A DNA stretch of 9,538 bases, taken from positions 1 through 9,538 of the forward strand of contig CAZIWX010000094.1 of assembly GCA_964543125.1 (NCBI GenBank), read 5' to 3'. Every line of letters starts with the position of its first letter. Positions within the stretch are counted from its first letter, which is position 1. Shown piece after piece: positions 7,232 to 9,538 of the stretch. A program made the position numbers and the translations under genes. Source of the DNA: CAZIWX01 sp964543125 (lineage in GTDB: Bacteria > Fidelibacterota > UBA8477). Under the pieces are notes generated by a model that had not been told where the DNA came from, searched no databases, and was given only the letters and a program-made list of their open reading frames with translations.

Positions 7232-8197
7232 ATGATCCGGAAATATCATACCAGGTTGAGTGTTCTTACAATCGTTGTCCTTCTCGCAGGCTGTGCCACA
7301 CCCCCTTCCATCCTAAAGATCAAACCTTCCGATCGCACCACCTTTTACCCGTTACTCCGGCGCCAGGTACAGCGGGGTACTTTCAACTCATACGACGGCA
7401 CAAAATTAAGTTATACTTATCTTCCCAACGATTCCGCCCGATACGTGGCAGCGGTGATACATGGCATTGCAGCGCATAGTCTTTTGTATGTTCCCCTGGG
7501 TGATTCCCTGGTAGCAAACGGTGGAAAAGTATATCTGTTGGATATTCGCGGTCACGGAGAATCAGCCGGCAACCCCGGTGATGTTCCGGGTTCCGAAACT
7601 TTGGCTAAAGATGCGCTAACCTTTTATAAGGCGATCCGCCGGCAAAATCCGGCCCTTCCCATCGTGATCATCGGGCATAGTTTGGGTACCTTCATTTGGG
7701 AGGCAGCTCTTGCCAAATATCCCACCCTTGATCCGGCAGGAGTGGTTCTACTCGCGGGAGGAATGGCGCCCGGTGAAATGAGTGATCATTTACGGCATTT
7801 GGATGGTCATTTTATTTATCTGCATCCGGCCAGTTTATTTTTATCCTGGATCGGATTTGACACACGCCCGGTGGAAATCCTTTTACCCCATGACTCTCTT
7901 CTGGCAGCCGGCCATTTCAATACTCGCTACACGTTGAAATTTTTACGCGGTCAGATATTTACGTCCGCCGAATATGACCGTTGGTTGCAGCGAACAGCAG
8001 CATTTCCGTTGTTGATTGGGGTTGGATCAGATGATGCGATTATGTCGATTCCCGCTTTGAAACGGACTTTTATGGCCGCGGCGGCATCTGATAAATCTTT
8101 TAAAGAGCTCCCCGGTGTAACCCATATTTCTATTATTTACGAGTCGGCGCCGGTGGTGAATGACTGGCTGCGTAAACACTTTCTTAAACAGGAGTAA
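7232..8197 (+). CDS. Lipoprotein alpha/beta hydrolase (lysophospholipase/monoacylglycerol-lipase-like)
   Basis: This 321-residue protein is a predicted exported, lipid-anchored serine hydrolase. Residues 1-20 form a lipoprotein signal ending in the lipobox LLAGC with Cys21. The mature part has the alpha/beta hydrolase core of the Hydrolase_4/PldB type: oxyanion-region HGIAAHS (77-83), DIRGHGES (104-111), nucleophile elbow IGHSLG with Ser150, probable acid Asp268 in GVGSDDAIM, and His298 in LPGVTHIS. The triad therefore looks complete. Activity on lysophospholipids, monoacylglycerols or other esters is plausible from the family, but the substrate cannot be read from sequence. The ATG lies one base after the LOG-gene stop, so translation is probably coupled; there is no strong Shine-Dalgarno. 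Location at an envelope membrane next to lpt genes would suit an envelope-lipid role, but this is inference. Confidence 0.88.
   Translation: MIRKYHTRLSVLTIVVLLAGCATPPSILKIKPSDRTTFYPLLRRQVQRGTFNSYDGTKLSYTYLPNDSARYVAAVIHGIAAHSLLYVPLGDSLVANGGKVYLLDIRGHGESAGNPGDVPGSETLAKDALTFYKAIRRQNPALPIVIIGHSLGTFIWEAALAKYPTLDPAGVVLLAGGMAPGEMSDHLRHLDGHFIYLHPASLFLSWIGFDTRPVEILLPHDSLLAAGHFNTRYTLKFLRGQIFTSAEYDRWLQRTAAFPLLIGVGSDDAIMSIPALKRTFMAAAASDKSFKELPGVTHISIIYESAPVVNDWLRKHFLKQE
8190..8194 (+). promoter_or_regulatory. Ribosome binding site of the HD-hydrolase gene
   Basis: AGGAG overlaps the last codons of the upstream lipoprotein hydrolase gene and lies 8 bases before the ATG at 8203. It is the clearest Shine-Dalgarno in the plus-strand cluster, where most other starts appear to depend on coupling. 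Confidence 0.75.
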
Positions 8198-8202
8198 GCA
8201 AA

Positions 8203-8778
8203 ATGATATTACCTGATCGTGAAGATGCCTGGAAATTACTCTGCGAATACACTCAAACTGATTCTCTGAGGCGACACGCTTTGGGAGTGGAACAGGTTAT
8301 GCGTAAAATGGCTGAAAAATTTGGCGGTAAGGTGGATGAGTGGGGTCTCACGGGTTTGCTCCATGATTTTGATTATGAGAGGTACCCCACCGCCGAGGAA
8401 CATCCTTTCAAGGGGAATGAGATCCTCACGGCAAAAAACTATCCGGAATCCATACGGACGGCTATTATGGGACACGCAAATTATTCCGGAATTCCCAGGA
8501 AATCCGAGATGGCTAAAGCACTCTTCGCCGTAGATGAACTGGTGGGATTTATATTCGCGGTTACCTATGTTCGACCTTCAAAATCGATTTTTGAGGTCCG
8601 CCCAAAATCCGTGAAGAAAAAGTTGAAACAAAGATCCTTCGCGGCGAGTGTGAACCGGGACGACATTGCCCAGGGAATGGAAGCCTTAGGGGTTGATCCA
8701 ACCGAGCATATTCAATTTGTAATTGATGCTCTGAAAGAAAAAGCCATCGAACTGGGATTAGCCGGGGAAATCACATGA
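8203..8778 (+). CDS. HD-domain metal-dependent phosphohydrolase family protein
   Basis: This 191-residue cytoplasmic protein belongs to the HD superfamily, resembling the widespread uncharacterised group often labelled predicted HD-superfamily hydrolase. The metal-binding pattern is visible: His25 in RRHALGVE, the doublet His54-Asp55 in LLHDFDYERYP, His91 in IMGHANYSG and Asp111 in FAVDELVGF. The conserved C-terminal part includes VRPSKSI and SVKKKLKQRSFAASVNRDDI. It lacks a (p)ppGpp synthetase domain, GYP motif or tRNA nucleotidyltransferase domain, so it should not be called RelA/SpoT, a c-di-GMP phosphodiesterase or CCA enzyme. A strong Shine-Dalgarno AGGAG (8190-8194) overlaps the end of the hydrolase gene, and the ATG lies 5 bases after that stop. 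Substrate is unknown; a nucleotide or other phosphate ester is the family-level expectation. It is the last gene of the cluster, followed by a terminator hairpin. Confidence 0.9.
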   Translation: MILPDREDAWKLLCEYTQTDSLRRHALGVEQVMRKMAEKFGGKVDEWGLTGLLHDFDYERYPTAEEHPFKGNEILTAKNYPESIRTAIMGHANYSGIPRKSEMAKALFAVDELVGFIFAVTYVRPSKSIFEVRPKSVKKKLKQRSFAASVNRDDIAQGMEALGVDPTEHIQFVIDALKEKAIELGLAGEIT

Positions 8779-8805
8779 GAATCTTGAAGGCTTCGATTTA
8801 ATGCT

Positions 8806-8837
8806 AAAAAGCCTGGCAAGATTGTCAGGCTTTTCTT
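8806..8837. terminator. Bidirectional intrinsic terminator between the rpoN-cluster and trxA
   Basis: AAAAGCCTGGC (8807-8817) pairs with GTCAGGCTTTT (8824-8834), with one G-T wobble and a six-base loop. On the plus strand the stem runs into TTTTCTT, and on the minus strand into TTTTT (complement of 8806-8810), so one hairpin can stop both the HD-hydrolase transcript and the convergent thioredoxin transcript. Position between two converging gene ends strongly supports the call. Confidence 0.88.
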
Positions 8838-8891
8838 ATTCAAGGCCAACCGGGCTACCAACAGCTGGCTCGTTGAGGAGGAATACTAGGC

Positions 8892-9257
8892 TTAGTTTAT
8901 TGCGGCTATCCCCAAAACCTCATCAATTGCCTTTATCATCGAATCTTTAGGAAGCGCACCCACGGCCATTTGGGGTTTACCGTCCTTGGGAACAAATAGC
9001 AACGCAGGAATACTGCGAATACCGAAAAGTCCCGCTAATTGTTGTTCGGCTTCCGTGTCAACTTTGTAGACCTTCAATTTCCCGGCATACTCGGTTGACA
9101 ATTCTTCCAAAATGGGCGCAACCATTTTACAGGGGCCACACCAATCCGCATAGAAATCAATCAGGCATGGCAATTCGCCTTCGAACTGCCATTCCGGGTT
9201 CTTTTCCCAATCGAATACCTTGGTTTTAAAACTATCGGCTGTTAAATGTTCGGTCAC
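8892..9257 (-). CDS. trxA: Thioredoxin
   Basis: This small cytoplasmic disulfide reductant has the active site WCGPCK (39-44, Cys40 and Cys43), the preceding buried Asp34 in IDFYADW, the cis-proline Pro84 in IRSIPALLF, and the closing GALPKDSM region. No signal peptide or transmembrane segment is present, so it is a cytoplasmic thioredoxin, not a periplasmic thiol-disulfide protein. The frame is open up to a GTG at 9278 (128 residues), but I prefer the GTG at 9255-9257 (121 residues): a strong GGAGG (9262-9266) sits four bases upstream of it, and the family typically begins right before HLTADSFK. It is slightly longer than the 109-residue E. coli protein, owing to an N-terminal segment with FDWEKNPEWQFEGELP, as in thioredoxins I recall from Bacteroidota-like bacteria. 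It converges on the HD-hydrolase gene. The symbol trxA is by family; paralogues elsewhere cannot be excluded. Confidence 0.93.
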   Translation of the reverse strand: MTEHLTADSFKTKVFDWEKNPEWQFEGELPCLIDFYADWCGPCKMVAPILEELSTEYAGKLKVYKVDTEAEQQLAGLFGIRSIPALLFVPKDGKPQMAVGALPKDSMIKAIDEVLGIAAIN

Positions 9258-9470
9258 AATGCCTCCGTTCAATTTCACTTTTTATTAAGAAAATCTCTCT
9301 TCGCCGCTGGCAGCCACTTCTCCGTGCCGCGATAATAAGATGATCATTTGTTTCAAAAGTTACGAAGTCGCGGAAATTGTTGGAACCCGGTTGATTTATC
9401 ATAAAGATTCAAGCATATTACCTACTAAAAATCAGACAATAGGGACAAAAATACACGTATATCAGATCAA
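9258..9470. other. Intergenic region upstream of trxA and of the edge gene
   Basis: This AT-rich stretch should contain the trxA promoter (minus) and that of the gene beginning at 9471 (plus). On the plus strand TTGATT (9391-9396), then 17 bases, then CATATT (9414-9419) is a weak promoter-like pair (4 of 6 matches each). A GC-richer patch at about 9302-9331 stands out, but forms no convincing terminator. A 61-codon open frame at 9340-9525 has no family features and overlaps the more plausible edge gene in another frame, so it is not called. Confidence 0.4.
9262..9266 (-). promoter_or_regulatory. Shine-Dalgarno that decides the trxA start
   Basis: GGAGG on the minus strand ends four bases before the GTG at 9255-9257. 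It lies inside the longer frame that would start at GTG 9278, and no comparable site precedes that upstream codon. It therefore favours the shorter 121-residue thioredoxin. The spacing is slightly short but workable. Confidence 0.6.
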
Positions 9471-9538
9471 ATGTTTAAAGAGTCCTTCAAAAAAATCGCC
9501 GCACTCTGGGTTCTTCTGGGAATAAGCGGGATATATGG
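9471..9538 (+). CDS. Partial gene: start of a secreted or membrane protein, cut by the window edge
   Basis: The last 68 bases read from an ATG as 22 complete codons with no stop: MFKESFKKIAALWVLLGIS, then GIY. Lys3, Lys7 and Lys8 followed by a hydrophobic stretch (9-22) is the form of a signal peptide or a first transmembrane helix. An in-frame TAA at 9426-9428 and no other ATG between make 9471 the natural start. No strong Shine-Dalgarno is visible, though a weak promoter-like pair lies about 50-80 bases upstream. Too little is visible to name the product, and the call itself is tentative. Confidence 0.5.
   Translation, partial: MFKESFKKIAALWVLLGISGIY

Noticed and set aside
8875..8884. Strong Shine-Dalgarno-like GAGGAGGAAT on the plus strand after the terminator
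   Set aside because: No start codon follows at a usable distance; TAG codons come at once, and the region is the 3' flank of the minus-strand trxA.
9340..9525. 61-codon open frame on the plus strand
   Set aside because: No recognisable motif, composition unlike the neighbours, and it overlaps the more plausible signal-peptide-like frame starting at 9471.
1..9538. Mobile element, defence system, CRISPR array or biosynthetic cluster
   Set aside because: No transposase, integrase, repeat-spacer pattern, terminal inverted repeats or toxin-antitoxin pair is visible; all large frames are conserved housekeeping or common hydrolase families.

Overview
The window is ordinary chromosomal housekeeping sequence from a didermic (LPS-making) bacterium. 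An LPS-export ATPase gene sits beside sigma-54, and there is a full-length cobalamin-dependent methionine synthase and a cytoplasmic thioredoxin. Base composition is moderate and even, with no transposase, integrase, phage gene, CRISPR array, tRNA or rRNA visible. The style of the thioredoxin, the lipoprotein form of LptC and the MetH C-terminus suggest a lineage outside Proteobacteria, perhaps in the Fibrobacterota-Chlorobiota-Bacteroidota/Marinimicrobia/Calditrichota neighbourhood. That placement is inference from general resemblance, not from a search.

Layout. Positions 48-3485 on the minus strand hold metH, complete with homocysteine, folate, B12 and reactivation domains. A 174-base divergent intergenic region (3486-3659) separates it from a plus-strand cluster of six genes running to 8778: lptC-like lipoprotein, lptB, rpoN, a LOG-family nucleoside-monophosphate phosphoribohydrolase, a lipoprotein alpha/beta hydrolase and an HD-domain hydrolase. 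Gene spacing is tight (8-base overlap, then gaps of 14, 64, 1 and 5 bases), so one operon or two abutting operons is likely. A hairpin with T-runs on both strands (8806-8837) ends this cluster and also serves the convergent minus-strand thioredoxin gene (8892-9257). After a 213-base intergenic region, a gene entering on the plus strand at 9471 is cut by the window edge; only a signal-peptide-like start is visible.

How the genes fit together. LptC and LptB are the periplasmic bridge anchor and ATPase of the LPS export machine, and linkage of lptB to rpoN is a well-known conserved arrangement in many Gram-negative bacteria. Two points differ from the textbook cluster: no lptA lies between lptC and lptB, and the usual hpf/ptsN genes after rpoN are replaced by LOG, lipoprotein hydrolase and HD hydrolase genes. 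MetH makes methionine and regenerates tetrahydrofolate; thioredoxin supplies general disulfide-reducing power. No previously undescribed system is evident. The best leads are the modified lpt-rpoN neighbourhood, the predicted lipidated LptC, and the three-gene set behind rpoN.
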